A stretch of 64,000 bases of DNA from Blastococcus sp. Marseille-P5729 (GCF_900292035.1 NZ_OMPO01000002.1:620001-684000); one strand, 5' to 3'. Shown: positions 23,180 through 32,008, numbered from the stretch's first letter. Numbers and translations: made by a program. Notes: generated by a model not told the origin, from the letters alone.

Positions 23180-24418
23180 GTGCTGAAGACAAAGACGACG
23201 GGCGCGCTCGCCACCGCCTGCCTGGTCGGCGCATCCCTGCTGTTCTCGTCGTCCCCCGCGGCAGCACTGCCCCCGCCACCACCGAACCCCAGCCAGCAGC
23301 AGATCAACGAGGCCGCCTCCACCAAGGCCCAGGCCGAGGCGCAGGTCGCCGAGGCATCGGCCGCGGTCACCCAGATGACCAACCAGATCGAGTCGCTCAA
23401 CGCGCAGGCACTCGCCGCCGCGGACGCGTACGAGATGGCCAAGGGCCATCTCGAGATCGCCAAGCAGAACCAGACGAAGACCGCCGACGACCTGCAGACC
23501 GCCGCCCAGCAGGTCGCGGACGCCGAAGAGGCGGTCAAGCAGATCGCTCGCCAGGCCTACGTCCAGGGCAACTACAGCCCCGATAGCTCGTTCCTGCTGG
23601 ACGCCGAAGGTCCCCAGGAGCTGATCGACCGCATCAACACACTCAGCATGATCTCGGAGTCGCAGGCCAAGGACATCGAGGCGCTGAAGATCGCCAAGGT
23701 CCAGCAGGCCAACGCTGATTCGGCAGCCAAGCAGGCCGTCGTCGACACGACCGAGGCCGAGGCCGCCACCAAGGGCGCCCTGGAGGAGATGAACGCCAAG
23801 GTCGAGGCGGCCAACGCGCAGATGGCGGCGCTGCAGGCTCAGAAGGCGCAGCTGGACCAGCAGCTCGCCGTCGCTCAGGAGGCGCTGTTCCAGCTCGAGG
23901 GCCAGGCTCAGACCTACCAGCAGTGGGTCGCCCAGAAGCAGGCCGAGGAGGCGGCCGCGGCCCAGGCGGCGGCAGCGAAGGCAGCGGCGGAGGCCGCAGC
24001 GGCGCAGGCCGCCGGGCCCACCGTGAACGGAAACTACGCACGTCCCGCCGGCGGCACCTTCACCAGCTGCTTCTGCCCGCGGTGGGGCACCTTCCACTAC
24101 GGAATCGACATCGCCAACCAGATGATGACGCCGATCTACGCGGCCAGCAGCGGCACGGTCACCCGCGCGGGGTTCGCCAACGGGTTCGGCCAGGCCGTCT
24201 ACATCCAGCATGACGACGGATTCGTGACGGTCTATGGCCACGTTGAGGCGATCTACGTGAGCACCGGGCAGCGGGTCAGCGCCGGCCAGACCATCGCCGG
24301 CATGGGCACCCGCGGCCAGTCCACCGGCGTCCACCTGCATTTCGAGGTCACCCAGGGCATGTACGGCACCCGTATTGACCCCGTCCCGTGGCTGGCTGCC
24401 CGCGGCATCAAGGTCTAG
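23180..24418 (+). CDS. Exported M23 (LytM) peptidase with coiled coil, copy 1
   Basis: 412 residues. Signal peptide (MLKTK, hydrophobic core, cleavage near SPAAA, residue 30), then a long coiled coil (about 40-270) rich in Ala/Gln/Glu, and a C-terminal M23 domain (about 285-410). The zinc site is intact: HYGID near 304 and HLHFE near 384, plus TVYGH. This is the plan of EnvC/NlpD- or RipA-partner-like cell-wall hydrolases, with the coiled coil controlling the peptidase. Start GTG 23180 with ggagg upstream. First of three tandem paralogues; the C-terminal domains are nearly identical. Confidence 0.9.
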   Translation: MLKTKTTGALATACLVGASLLFSSSPAAALPPPPPNPSQQQINEAASTKAQAEAQVAEASAAVTQMTNQIESLNAQALAAADAYEMAKGHLEIAKQNQTKTADDLQTAAQQVADAEEAVKQIARQAYVQGNYSPDSSFLLDAEGPQELIDRINTLSMISESQAKDIEALKIAKVQQANADSAAKQAVVDTTEAEAATKGALEEMNAKVEAANAQMAALQAQKAQLDQQLAVAQEALFQLEGQAQTYQQWVAQKQAEEAAAAQAAAAKAAAEAAAAQAAGPTVNGNYARPAGGTFTSCFCPRWGTFHYGIDIANQMMTPIYAASSGTVTRAGFANGFGQAVYIQHDDGFVTVYGHVEAIYVSTGQRVSAGQTIAGMGTRGQSTGVHLHFEVTQGMYGTRIDPVPWLAARGIKV

Positions 24419-24427
24419 ACGTAACGC

Positions 24428-24459
24428 GTTTCACACACTCGCCCTGCGTGTTTCACACA
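24428..24459 (+). promoter_or_regulatory. Direct repeats GTTTCACACA upstream of M23 copy 2
   Basis: gtttcacaca occurs at 24428-24437 and 24450-24459, 22 bp apart start to start, about two helical turns, so two protein subunits could bind on one face. A gtaac lies just before the first copy. The remaining intergenic sequence to 24660 shows nothing else I recognise. Confidence 0.4.
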
Positions 24460-24660
24460 TCGCTACCCCGACGGCGGGGATCCCAGACGCTGCAGGCAAT
24501 CCACCGCCCGCACGATGATTTCGGTTTGAGTTCTCCCCAGTTTCACCGAGACGATGGCGAAGACCTGATTCGGGTGTAACCATGGTGGCTGCGCGAGCCG
24601 CGGGTGGCCACGTCTCCCCGGCCGCGCACGCCCAGTTCCGGATCGGCCAGGAGGCGCCTC

Positions 24661-25908
24661 GTGTCGTGGCTGAACAGCAAGACTGCGCTCGGCGCAGCGT
24701 GCATGGTCGTCGCATCGTGGCTGCTGCCGGCCGGACCCGCTGGAGCCGTCCCACCGTCCAACCCCTCCGACGAGCAGGTCACCGACGCCGTCGAGGCCAA
24801 GGAGCAGGCTGCCGCCCAGGTGGCTGCCGCCTCCGAGGCGGTCACCGAGATGACCAACGAGATTGAGGCGCTCAACGCGCAGGCCCTGGCGGCGGCAGAT
24901 GCCTATGAGGTGGCACAAGGACAGCTTGGCCAGGCCAAGGACCGCCAGGCCTCCACAGCACGCACCCTCGCCGCGGCGACCGCGGACGTCGAGCAGGCCG
25001 AAGGCGCGGTCGAGGACCTCGCGCGCGGGGCCTACGTGCAGGGAAATGTCGCGCTCACCGGTACGGTGCTGCTGACTGCAGAGGGTCCGCAGGACCTGAT
25101 CGACCGGCTGACCATGCTGGCGGTGATCTCCGAGTGGCAGGACGACGACCTCGCAACCCTGATGGATGCCAAGGCCGAGCAGGCCGTCGCGGACGCCGAG
25201 GCGCAGCAGGCGGTGGCGGACACCGCCGCCGCGGAGGCGACCGCCAAAGCAGCGCTGGATGAGATGACCATGAAGGTCGGCGCAGCCAACGCTGAGCTGG
25301 CGACACTGCAGGCCGAGAAGGCCCAGCTCGACCAGCAGCTGTTCGCCGCCGAGCAGGCGCTGTTCGAGCTTGAGAACCAGCAGCAGTCCTACCAGGACTG
25401 GGTTGCGCAGCAGCAGGCCGCCGAGGATGCGGCGGCGAACGCCGCCGCGAGCCAGGCCGCCGCCGAGGCGGCCGCCGCGCAGTCGGGGCCCGGCCCATCG
25501 AGTGCGCCATCCGGCAATGGCAGCTGGGCGCGCCCGGCAGGCGGCACCTTCACCAGCTGCTTCTGCCCGCGGTGGGGCACCTTCCACTACGGCATCGACA
25601 TCGCCAACAAGATGATGACCCCGATCTACGCCGCCGGCAGCGGCACCGTCATGAAGGCCGGCTCGGCGAATGGCTTCGGCCAGGCCATCTACATCCAGCA
25701 CGACGACGGCTATGTCACCGTCTACGGCCACATGGAGGCGCTGTTCGTGAGCGCCGGCCAGCGAGTGAGCGCGGGCCAGCACATTGCCGGCATGGGCACC
25801 CGGGGCCAGTCCACCGGCGTCCACCTGCACTTCGAGGTCAGCAAGGGGATGTACGGCACCCGCATCGACCCCGTCCCGTGGCTGGCCGCCCGCGGCATCA
25901 AGGTCTGA
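24661..25908 (+). CDS. Exported M23 (LytM) peptidase with coiled coil, copy 2
   Basis: 415 residues from the GTG at 24661, which has aggagg 6 nt upstream; the longer frame from 24604 puts about 19 extra residues before the signal peptide and is less likely. The signal peptide VSWLNSKTALGAACMVVASWLLPAGPAGA is followed by an Ala/Glu-rich coiled coil and a C-terminal M23 domain with HYGID near 308 and HLHFE near 387. Closely related to copies 1 and 3 throughout; the linker before the peptidase is short and Ser/Gly-rich. Likely acts on peptidoglycan outside the membrane. Confidence 0.9.
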   Translation: MSWLNSKTALGAACMVVASWLLPAGPAGAVPPSNPSDEQVTDAVEAKEQAAAQVAAASEAVTEMTNEIEALNAQALAAADAYEVAQGQLGQAKDRQASTARTLAAATADVEQAEGAVEDLARGAYVQGNVALTGTVLLTAEGPQDLIDRLTMLAVISEWQDDDLATLMDAKAEQAVADAEAQQAVADTAAAEATAKAALDEMTMKVGAANAELATLQAEKAQLDQQLFAAEQALFELENQQQSYQDWVAQQQAAEDAAANAAASQAAAEAAAAQSGPGPSSAPSGNGSWARPAGGTFTSCFCPRWGTFHYGIDIANKMMTPIYAAGSGTVMKAGSANGFGQAIYIQHDDGYVTVYGHMEALFVSAGQRVSAGQHIAGMGTRGQSTGVHLHFEVSKGMYGTRIDPVPWLAARGIKV

Positions 25909-26005
25909 CCCGACTCCCACCTCGAGACGACCTTTCCTCAGGACGCCCCGTTCCGAAAAGTGAACTACACAAATGTGGTTCGTTCGGCGTGTCGAAACAC
26001 AGTGA

Positions 26006-26026
26006 TGTAACTAGACTCAAGTTACA
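26006..26026 (+). promoter_or_regulatory. Inverted repeat TGTAACT-N7-AGTTACA upstream of M23 copy 3
   Basis: A perfect 7-bp inverted repeat with a 7-nt spacer, 130 bp before the gene start. It contains GTAAC/GTTAC half-sites, which recall the GTAAC-type boxes of the response regulator MtrA, known to control peptidoglycan hydrolases in mycobacteria. The link to MtrA is inference. Confidence 0.45.
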
Positions 26027-26156
26027 CTTGGGATTTCGTATGACTTGTGGTGCTCAGGCGACTGGCGTGTCAGTATGGGTTGCCACGTGATGCAGGGCAC
26101 TACCGCCCCCGCCGCGTGACTTCCCGTCTTGACTGCGGTTTCTGGAGGCCAGCCTC

Positions 26157-27806
26157 GTGCTGAACCCGAAGACCAGGACCACGCTGGGTGCAGCGTTCGT
26201 CCTCGGAGCATCCCTGCTGTTCACTGGACTTCCGGCCGGCGCGCTGCCACCGCCGCCACCGAACCCCTCCGACGCCCAGATCGAGGGCGCAGTCAGCGCG
26301 AAGGCGCAGGCCGAGGCCAGCGTCGCGAGCGCCTCTGCCGCCGTAACGGAGATGAACAACCAGATCGAAGCGTTGAACGCGCAGGCGCTCGCCGCAGCGG
26401 ACAACTACGAGATGGCCGCCGGTCAGCTGGAGATCGCCAAGCAGAACCAGGCGCAGACCGCCCTGGACCTGCAGACCGCCAATGCCAACGTCGAGAGCGC
26501 GGAGGAGGCGGTCAAGCAGCTCGCCCGCGAGGTCTTCGTCCAGGGCAACTACACCCTCAACGACGCCATCCTGCTGTCGGCCGACGGCCCGCAGGACCTG
26601 ATCGACCGCTCAAACATGCTGGCGCTGGTCTCCGACGCGCAGTTCGCCAAGGTCGAGCAGCTGCGCCTGGCCAAGGTGGCGCAGGCCAACGCGGACTCTG
26701 CGGCCAAGCAGGCCGTCGTCGACACGTCGGACGCCGAGCAGAAGGCCAAGGCGACCCTCGATCAGATGAACAGCAAGGTCGAGGCGGCCAACGCCCAGAT
26801 GGCCACCCTCCAGACGCAGAAGTCGCAGCTCGACCAGCAGCTGGCCACCGCGCAGGAGGCGCTGTTCCAGCTCGAGGGCCAGCAGCAGACCTATCAGGAG
26901 TGGACGGCGCAGAAGGAGGCCGAGGTGGCCGCCGCGGCGGCTGCAGCCGCTGCCCAGGCCGCCGCCGAGGCAGCCGCTGCGCAGGCCGCCGCCGAGCAGC
27001 AGGCGGCCCAGCAGGCCGCGGCCGAGCAGGCCGCCGCGGACAAGGCCGCGGCCGAGGCCAAGGCGGCATCGGACGCCGCCGCGGCCGCAGCGGAGAAGAG
27101 CAAGACCGAGGCCGCCAAGCAGGCGGCTGCGCAGGCCGCGGACGCCGCCGCGCAGGCCGCGGCCCAGCAGGCCGCTGCGCAGAAGGCGGCCACGGACGCC
27201 GCCGCCCAGCAGGCGGCCCAGCAGGCCGCTGCGCAGCAGGCAGCCGAGGAGGCGGCCGCGCAGAAGGCGGCTGCGGACAAGGCCGCGGCCGAGGCGGCAG
27301 CCCAGAAGGCAGCGCAGCAAGCCGCCGCACCGGCGCCAGCGCCCGCCCCGGCACCTGCACCCCCCGGCACCTGCACCGCCCCGGCACCTGCACCCGCCCC
27401 TGCTCCGCAGACCAACGGCAACTGGGCCCGGCCGGCAGGTGGCACCTTCACCAGCTGCTTCTGCCCACGGTGGGGCACCTTCCACTACGGCATCGACATC
27501 GCCAACAAGATGATGACCCCGATCTACGCCGCCGGGAACGGCGTGGTGAAGCGCTCCGGCTCGGCCAACGGGTTCGGCCAGGCCATCTACATCCAGCACG
27601 ACGACGGCTGGGTGACCGTGTACGGCCACATGGAAGCGCTGTACGTCAGCGCCGGGCAGCGGGTCAGCGCCGGGCAGAAGATCGCCGGCATGGGCACCCG
27701 GGGCCAGTCCACCGGCGTCCACCTGCACTTCGAGGTCACCAAGGGCATGTACGGCACCCGGGTCAACCCGGTCCCCTGGCTCGCCGACCGCGGCATCTAC
27801 CTCTAG
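26157..27806 (+). CDS. Exported M23 (LytM) peptidase with extended Ala/Gln coiled coil, copy 3
   Basis: 549 residues. Signal peptide (VLNPKTRTTLGAAFVLGASLLFTGLPAGA), coiled coil like copies 1 and 2 up to about 255, then an added low-complexity Ala/Gln/Lys/Glu stretch (about 257-390), a Pro-Ala linker, and the M23 domain with HYGID near 442 and HLHFE near 521. GTG start with ggagg 8 nt upstream. The extra 140 residues separate peptidase from coiled coil and could reach further into the wall. The linker is built from three 16-bp repeats, one out of frame. Confidence 0.9.
   Translation: MLNPKTRTTLGAAFVLGASLLFTGLPAGALPPPPPNPSDAQIEGAVSAKAQAEASVASASAAVTEMNNQIEALNAQALAAADNYEMAAGQLEIAKQNQAQTALDLQTANANVESAEEAVKQLAREVFVQGNYTLNDAILLSADGPQDLIDRSNMLALVSDAQFAKVEQLRLAKVAQANADSAAKQAVVDTSDAEQKAKATLDQMNSKVEAANAQMATLQTQKSQLDQQLATAQEALFQLEGQQQTYQEWTAQKEAEVAAAAAAAAAQAAAEAAAAQAAAEQQAAQQAAAEQAAADKAAAEAKAASDAAAAAAEKSKTEAAKQAAAQAADAAAQAAAQQAAAQKAATDAAAQQAAQQAAAQQAAEEAAAQKAAADKAAAEAAAQKAAQQAAAPAPAPAPAPAPPGTCTAPAPAPAPAPQTNGNWARPAGGTFTSCFCPRWGTFHYGIDIANKMMTPIYAAGNGVVKRSGSANGFGQAIYIQHDDGWVTVYGHMEALYVSAGQRVSAGQKIAGMGTRGQSTGVHLHFEVTKGMYGTRVNPVPWLADRGIYL
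27346..27394 (+). repeat. Three 16-bp repeats inside the M23 copy 3 linker
   Basis: ccccggcacctgcacc occurs at 27346-27361, 27362-27377 and 27379-27394. Spacings of 16 and 17 nt put the middle copy out of frame relative to the outer ones: the outer copies encode Pro-Ala runs, the middle encodes PGTCT, giving the only cysteine in the linker. The total of 33 nt restores the frame. Confidence 0.85.
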
Positions 27807-27826
27807 CCTCCGCACCGATCCCGCGA

Positions 27827-27858
27827 GTAGGGCCCGTCGCAGCCGCGGCGGGCCCTAC
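27827..27858 (+). terminator. Stem-loop after the M23 cluster
   Basis: gtagggcccg / cgggccctac, a perfect 10-bp GC-rich stem with a 12-nt loop, 21 nt after the stop of M23 copy 3. Confidence 0.7.
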
Positions 27859-27918
27859 GTCGCCTTCGGGACCACAGCGCGGTTTCGGGATTCTATAGAG
27901 GATCGTTAGGATTCGAGG

Positions 27919-29070
27919 ATGACTGCACCGCGCCCCATGGACGGCCTGCTCGTCCTGGACCTGACCACCATGATCGCCGGCCCGCTCGCCGGCACCATCT
28001 GCGCCGACCTCGGCGCCGAGGTGATCAAGGTGGAGCCCCCGTCCGGCGATGGCTCGCGGGCCTACTTCAGCGCCGATCCGACGGTGCGCTTCAGCAGCAT
28101 GACGGCGGCCTTCAACCGCGGCAAGCGTGGGCTGTGCGTCGACCTCACGGACGCCGACGATCTGGCGCTGTTCAAGCGGATCGCGGCCAAGGCCGACGTG
28201 ATCCTCGAGGGCTTCCGGCCGGGCGTGGCGGCACGCCTGGGCATCTCGTACGACGACATCAAGGCGATCAACGACGACATCATCTACGTCTCGATCAGCG
28301 GGTTCGGCCAGCGCGGCCCCGAAGCGTCCCGGCCGGGGTTCGACTCAGCCGTGCAGGGCGAGTCGGGGCTGATGCACATCACCGGAGAGCCGAACGAGCC
28401 GCCGCAGCGGGTGGGTACCCAAGTGATCGACACCGCCACGGGACACGTCGCGGCGCAGGCGACCCTCGCGGCGCTGCTGAACCGGGAGCGCCACGGGGTC
28501 GGCGACTACATCGACTGCTCGCTGCTGAGCACGGCAATCAGCCTGCAGACCCACAACTACTGCGAGTACCTCACTGTCGACGTCCCGACCACCCGCGCGG
28601 GGTCGCACCCGATGTTCATCACGCCGTCCGGCACCTACGAGACCAGCGACGGCGCGGTCACCTTCTCAGCGACTATGCCCAGGCACTGGGACGCCTTCAC
28701 CCGCGCGCTCGAGGATCCGGAGCTGATCGACAACCCGAAGTACGCCGAGCAGGACGGCCGGATGGCCGACCGGGAGTTCCTGATCGAGCGGATCACCGGC
28801 ATCATCAAGACCCGGACGACGGCCGAGTGGGTGGAGCGCTTCCGCGCGGCCGGCATCGTGTACGGCGAGGTCCGCGACTACCCCACCGTCGTGACCAGCG
28901 ACCAGTTCCAGGCCAACGAGATGCTGCGCGAGGTCGAGCGGGACGGCGTGGTGACGCGCACCGTCCGGACGCCGGCCACGTACTCCTCCTTCACGCCCGC
29001 GCCGACCGCCGGAGCCCCCGCCCTGGGCCAGGACACCGAGGCGATCGCGTCCGAGTTCGCCGCGGAGTAG
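27919..29070 (+). CDS. CaiB/BaiF-family CoA-transferase
   Basis: 383 residues. A class III CoA-transferase moves CoA between carboxylic acids. Seen: PMDGLLVLDLTTMIAGPLAGTICADLGAEVIKVEPPSGDG near the N-terminus, NRGKRGLCVDL, VILEGFRPGVAARLGISYDD, SISGFGQRGP, and GTQVIDTATGHVAAQATLAALL holding the aspartate expected to form the acyl intermediate (D172 region). Full length for the family. The acyl group is unknown; the acyl-CoA dehydrogenase at 29670 may share its pathway although it is transcribed oppositely. Confidence 0.9.
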   Translation: MTAPRPMDGLLVLDLTTMIAGPLAGTICADLGAEVIKVEPPSGDGSRAYFSADPTVRFSSMTAAFNRGKRGLCVDLTDADDLALFKRIAAKADVILEGFRPGVAARLGISYDDIKAINDDIIYVSISGFGQRGPEASRPGFDSAVQGESGLMHITGEPNEPPQRVGTQVIDTATGHVAAQATLAALLNRERHGVGDYIDCSLLSTAISLQTHNYCEYLTVDVPTTRAGSHPMFITPSGTYETSDGAVTFSATMPRHWDAFTRALEDPELIDNPKYAEQDGRMADREFLIERITGIIKTRTTAEWVERFRAAGIVYGEVRDYPTVVTSDQFQANEMLREVERDGVVTRTVRTPATYSSFTPAPTAGAPALGQDTEAIASEFAAE

Positions 29071-29505
29071 CTAACCGGTGATGTCGCCGGCCTGCGCGGT
29101 GTGCCCGGCGTCCATCAGCGCCTTGCGCAGCGCGATCGCGTGATCGTCGAGCCTCACTGGGTCGGGGCTCGGGTCCTTGCCGCGCATGTCGAAGTCGCTG
29201 ATCGAGGTGGTCGGGAAGGTGTGGATGTGCAGGTGCGGGATCTCGTACCCGACCAGCATCACGCCGATCCGCTCGCACGGGAAGGCCTGCTTCTGCGCCT
29301 TCCCGATGATCGACACGACCCGCCAGAGGTGCGCCAGCAACTCCTCCGACGCGTCCGTCCACTTGTCCACCTCCTGGATCGGCACGACGAGCACGTGCCC
29401 GTCGGTCAACGGCGCGGAGTCGAGGAAGGCAACGCATCGATCGTCGCGCCAGACGAACCGGGCGGGCAGCTTTCCGTTGATGATCCTGGTGAAGTCAGTC
29501 GCCAT
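29071..29505 (-). CDS. HIT-family hydrolase
   Basis: 144 residues. The histidine triad motif HLHIHTFP lies near residue 103, with the upstream LTDGHVLVVPIQEVDKW segment typical of the family. HIT proteins hydrolyse or transfer nucleotide phosphoramidates such as AMP-lysine analogues; the native substrate is unknown. Start ATG 29505, MATDFTRIINGKLPARFVWRDD, a normal HIT opening. Its stop abuts the stop of the convergent CoA-transferase gene with no spacer. Confidence 0.9.
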   Translation of the reverse strand: MATDFTRIINGKLPARFVWRDDRCVAFLDSAPLTDGHVLVVPIQEVDKWTDASEELLAHLWRVVSIIGKAQKQAFPCERIGVMLVGYEIPHLHIHTFPTTSISDFDMRGKDPSPDPVRLDDHAIALRKALMDAGHTAQAGDITG

Positions 29506-29669
29506 GCCCTCAACCCTATGAGCCAAGCCGTCTGCTGTTCGAGGCAGGGAGTTTTGGACTTGCGACGCTCCAACCCACCCCACCACAAGACTCCCGGCTG
29601 TTCCACCCATGTACGGGATCGCCCCGCGGCGTCCGTCGACGCCCCGACGCGGCCCGGTGCGTGCGCCGG

Positions 29670-30815
29670 TCAGCCCTGGCGGTACGGCGCGAGCGCCTGC
29701 TTGGCGATGACCACCTGCTGGATCTGCGAGGTGCCCTCGTAGATGCGGTAGAGCCGGACGTCGCGGTAGAGCCGCTCGACGACATAGCCATGCATATAGC
29801 CATAGCCGCCGTGCACCTGAACCGCCCGGTCAGCGATCCGGCCGACGGCCTCGGAGGCGAAGTACTTCGCGACGGACGGCGCCATCCGCCGGTCCTTCTC
29901 GCTGTCCCAGTCCTGCGCGCCCTTGAGGACGGTCGCCTCGCTGACGTACAGGTCGGTCTGGGCGTCGGCGATGAGGCCCTGGACGAGCTGGTAGTCGGCG
30001 ATGACCTGGCCGCCCTGCTCGCGCTCGGAGGCGTACTTGACCATCTCATGCACCAGGCGGCGTGAGGTGCCGGTCATGTAGGCAGCCAGGGTGAGACGGC
30101 CCTGCTGGAGCGAGCGCATCGCGGTCGGGAAGCCGACGGACTCGTCGCCCCCGATCAGATGGCTGGCCGGGATCCGCACGTCGTCGAAGTTGATGTCGGA
30201 GGTCCACGCGCCGCGCTGGCCCATCTTCTTATCGTGCGGGGCGATGGTGACGCCCGGGCGGTCGGTCTCGACCAGGAACACCGCGATCCCCTTGCCGCCG
30301 GGGATGTCACCGACGCGGGCGAAGACCATGAGGACGTCGGCCATCGCGGCGTTGGTGATGAAGCACTTGCCGCCGTTGATGACGTACTCGTCGCCGTCCT
30401 TGACGGCCTTGGTCTTCAGCGAGGACGGGTCCGAGCCGGCCTCGGGCTCGGTCAGCGCGAACGACGCGGTGGTGCCGGCGGCGAGCTTGGGCAGCCACTC
30501 CTGCTTCTGTTCCTCAGTGCCGGCCTTCACCAGCACCTGCCCGGCGATGCCGTTGTTGGTCCCGAACATCGAGCGGAAGGCGGGGGTTCCCCAGCCCAGC
30601 TCCATGTTCAGCAGCACCTCCTGCTTCATGTCCAGGCCCAGACCGCCGTACTCCTCGGGGATCGCGAAGCCGAACAGCCCCATCTCCTTGGCCTGCTCGC
30701 GAATCGAGTCGGGAACCTTGTCGTCGGCCTCGATCTGCTCCTCCGCGGGCACGACGACCTCGCGGATGAACTGCCGCACTGCCTTCAGGACCTCGTCGAA
30801 GTCTTCGTTGTCCAT
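29670..30815 (-). CDS. Acyl-CoA dehydrogenase
   Basis: 381 residues. FAD-dependent alpha,beta-dehydrogenation of acyl-CoA. Seen: FGFAIPEEYGGLG, ASFALTEPEAGSDPSSLKTKAV (FAD/substrate loop), YVINGGKCFITNA, and C-terminal RIADRAVQVHGGYGYMHGYVVERLYRDVRLYRIYEGTSQIQQ with the catalytic glutamate in YEGTS. ATG at 30815 with gggaaggg upstream. An operator-like palindrome lies 26 bp before the start. Confidence 0.93.
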   Translation of the reverse strand: MDNEDFDEVLKAVRQFIREVVVPAEEQIEADDKVPDSIREQAKEMGLFGFAIPEEYGGLGLDMKQEVLLNMELGWGTPAFRSMFGTNNGIAGQVLVKAGTEEQKQEWLPKLAAGTTASFALTEPEAGSDPSSLKTKAVKDGDEYVINGGKCFITNAAMADVLMVFARVGDIPGGKGIAVFLVETDRPGVTIAPHDKKMGQRGAWTSDINFDDVRIPASHLIGGDESVGFPTAMRSLQQGRLTLAAYMTGTSRRLVHEMVKYASEREQGGQVIADYQLVQGLIADAQTDLYVSEATVLKGAQDWDSEKDRRMAPSVAKYFASEAVGRIADRAVQVHGGYGYMHGYVVERLYRDVRLYRIYEGTSQIQQVVIAKQALAPYRQG

Positions 30816-30840
30816 GACACCCTTCCCGTCGCAAAGTTGT

Positions 30841-30853
30841 TTAGCAAAGCTAA
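30841..30853 (-). promoter_or_regulatory. Palindrome TTAGCAAAGCTAA in the acyl-CoA dehydrogenase promoter
   Basis: A perfect TTAGC-N3-GCTAA inverted repeat just upstream of the gene. The first ten bases, TTAGCAAAGC, recur at 55215-55224 directly upstream of the MarR gene start. It may be a shared operator. Confidence 0.45.
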
Positions 30854-30952
30854 CCAAATCCTCCGGTGCCGACAAGATGACGGTAACCACGTCGCCCTGG
30901 ACCCTGGCGGAACGGCTGCGCGTCGGTTCAGTCTGTCAGACCACGGGGCAGA

Positions 30953-31981
30953 TCACCGCACGGGAAGCGCCCGCAGCACCCGGTTGCGCAGCTCGCCACC
31001 ACGCCGCACAGTCGACAGGGCGAGGACGGCGCGAGAGGCCGCCTTCACGCCCTGCGCCCGGACGACGCGCTCGCGCCGGTAGCGTCGCACTCCCCCGCTG
31101 ATGCCGCGCTCGTTGATGGCCGTGCCGAGCGAGACGGCGTCCAGGATCGACTCGCACGCGCCGCGCCCGAGGTTGGGGCACATGGCGTGCGCGGCGTCCC
31201 CGATCAGGACTGCGCGGCCCCGCGCCACCCGCAGCCGCGCGGGGGTGACCCACAGCTGCTGGCGCAGCACCGTCGCGGGCGCCGTCGCTGCGATCACCTC
31301 GCGGGCTCGGGCGCCGAAGGTCGCGGCATGAGACACCGCGAGGTCATGCGCCTGGGCATCGTCGAGGCGCTCGATAGCGCCGGGGTCGCCATCGGCCCAC
31401 CCGGCCAGGTACCAGTTCGAGCCGCCGCCGGCGACCGGCGACAGCCCGCACAGCCAACCCCCCGACCACAACTCGACCATCTCGTCGGTCGAGACCGGCG
31501 AGACGCCGCGCAGCGCCACCAGACCGACCGGGCGGGCGTCGACCCGCCCGCCCAGCATCCGCCGCCGGACGACACTGTGGACGCCGTCCGCCCCCACGAT
31601 CAAGGCGCCGGGCAGCTTCGCAGGATCGGTGACCCGAGTCGTGACGCGCTCGACGGAGGCGGGGACCGCCGCGTCAAGGGCGGCCAGCAGCCGCGGCCGG
31701 GTGATGAGCTGCGGCTGCTGCGCCGTTGTGGTCATGATGGGCCGGTGCGCGCCGTCCGCGACCTGCAGCCGCTCAATGAGCAGCGAGTCGCGCAGGACGT
31801 CGGAGGCCGCCCCGATCCGCTCGAGCGCGGCCATCACCTCGGGCCACATCGCGAGCGCCGTCCCGGCGGGCGGCCGGTCCGGGGACTGCTCGTGCAGCAC
31901 GACCCGAAAGCGTCCCGGATCGAGCGCTGCGACGAGGGCCAGCCCGGCAATCCCGCCTCCGACTACGGAGATAGTGTCCAC
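30953..31981 (-). CDS. FAD-dependent monooxygenase
   Basis: 342 residues. N-terminal TISVVGGGIAGLALVAAL is the dinucleotide-binding motif, GALIVGADGVHSVVRRRMLG the DG motif, and RGRAVLIGDAAHAMCPNLGRGACESILDAVSLG the GD motif of the PHBH-fold aromatic hydroxylases. I start at the GTG at 31981; the longer frame would run through the operator and the dispersed repeat. There is no ribosome site, so the mRNA may be leaderless. Divergent from the TetR gene at 32331, with a palindrome at its start, so probably repressed by that regulator until a substrate binds it. Confidence 0.88.
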   Translation of the reverse strand: MDTISVVGGGIAGLALVAALDPGRFRVVLHEQSPDRPPAGTALAMWPEVMAALERIGAASDVLRDSLLIERLQVADGAHRPIMTTTAQQPQLITRPRLLAALDAAVPASVERVTTRVTDPAKLPGALIVGADGVHSVVRRRMLGGRVDARPVGLVALRGVSPVSTDEMVELWSGGWLCGLSPVAGGGSNWYLAGWADGDPGAIERLDDAQAHDLAVSHAATFGARAREVIAATAPATVLRQQLWVTPARLRVARGRAVLIGDAAHAMCPNLGRGACESILDAVSLGTAINERGISGGVRRYRRERVVRAQGVKAASRAVLALSTVRRGGELRNRVLRALPVR

Positions 31982-31992
31982 GACACGTAGAG

Positions 31993-32008
31993 TACTACTT
32001 TCGTAGTA
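31993..32008 (-). promoter_or_regulatory. Operator-like palindrome TACTAC-TTTC-GTAGTA
   Basis: A perfect 6-bp inverted repeat with a 4-nt spacer, 12 bp before the monooxygenase GTG. It overlaps where the promoter must lie. The divergent TetR-family gene is the obvious candidate to bind it. Confidence 0.6.

Noticed and set aside
22919-24340. 473-residue minus-strand ORF opposite M23 copy 1
   Set aside because: It is the antisense of a high-GC, Ala/Gln-rich coding region; composition (Gly/Leu/Val-rich) and absence of motifs show it is a shadow.
24419-26156. c-di-AMP (ydaO) riboswitch upstream of the M23 genes
   Set aside because: Such riboswitches often precede actinobacterial wall hydrolases, but I could not find the conserved core motifs in either gap.
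26610-27815. 401-residue minus-strand ORF opposite M23 copy 3
   Set aside because: Same shadow effect from repeated Ala and Gln codons; no start signal or family features.
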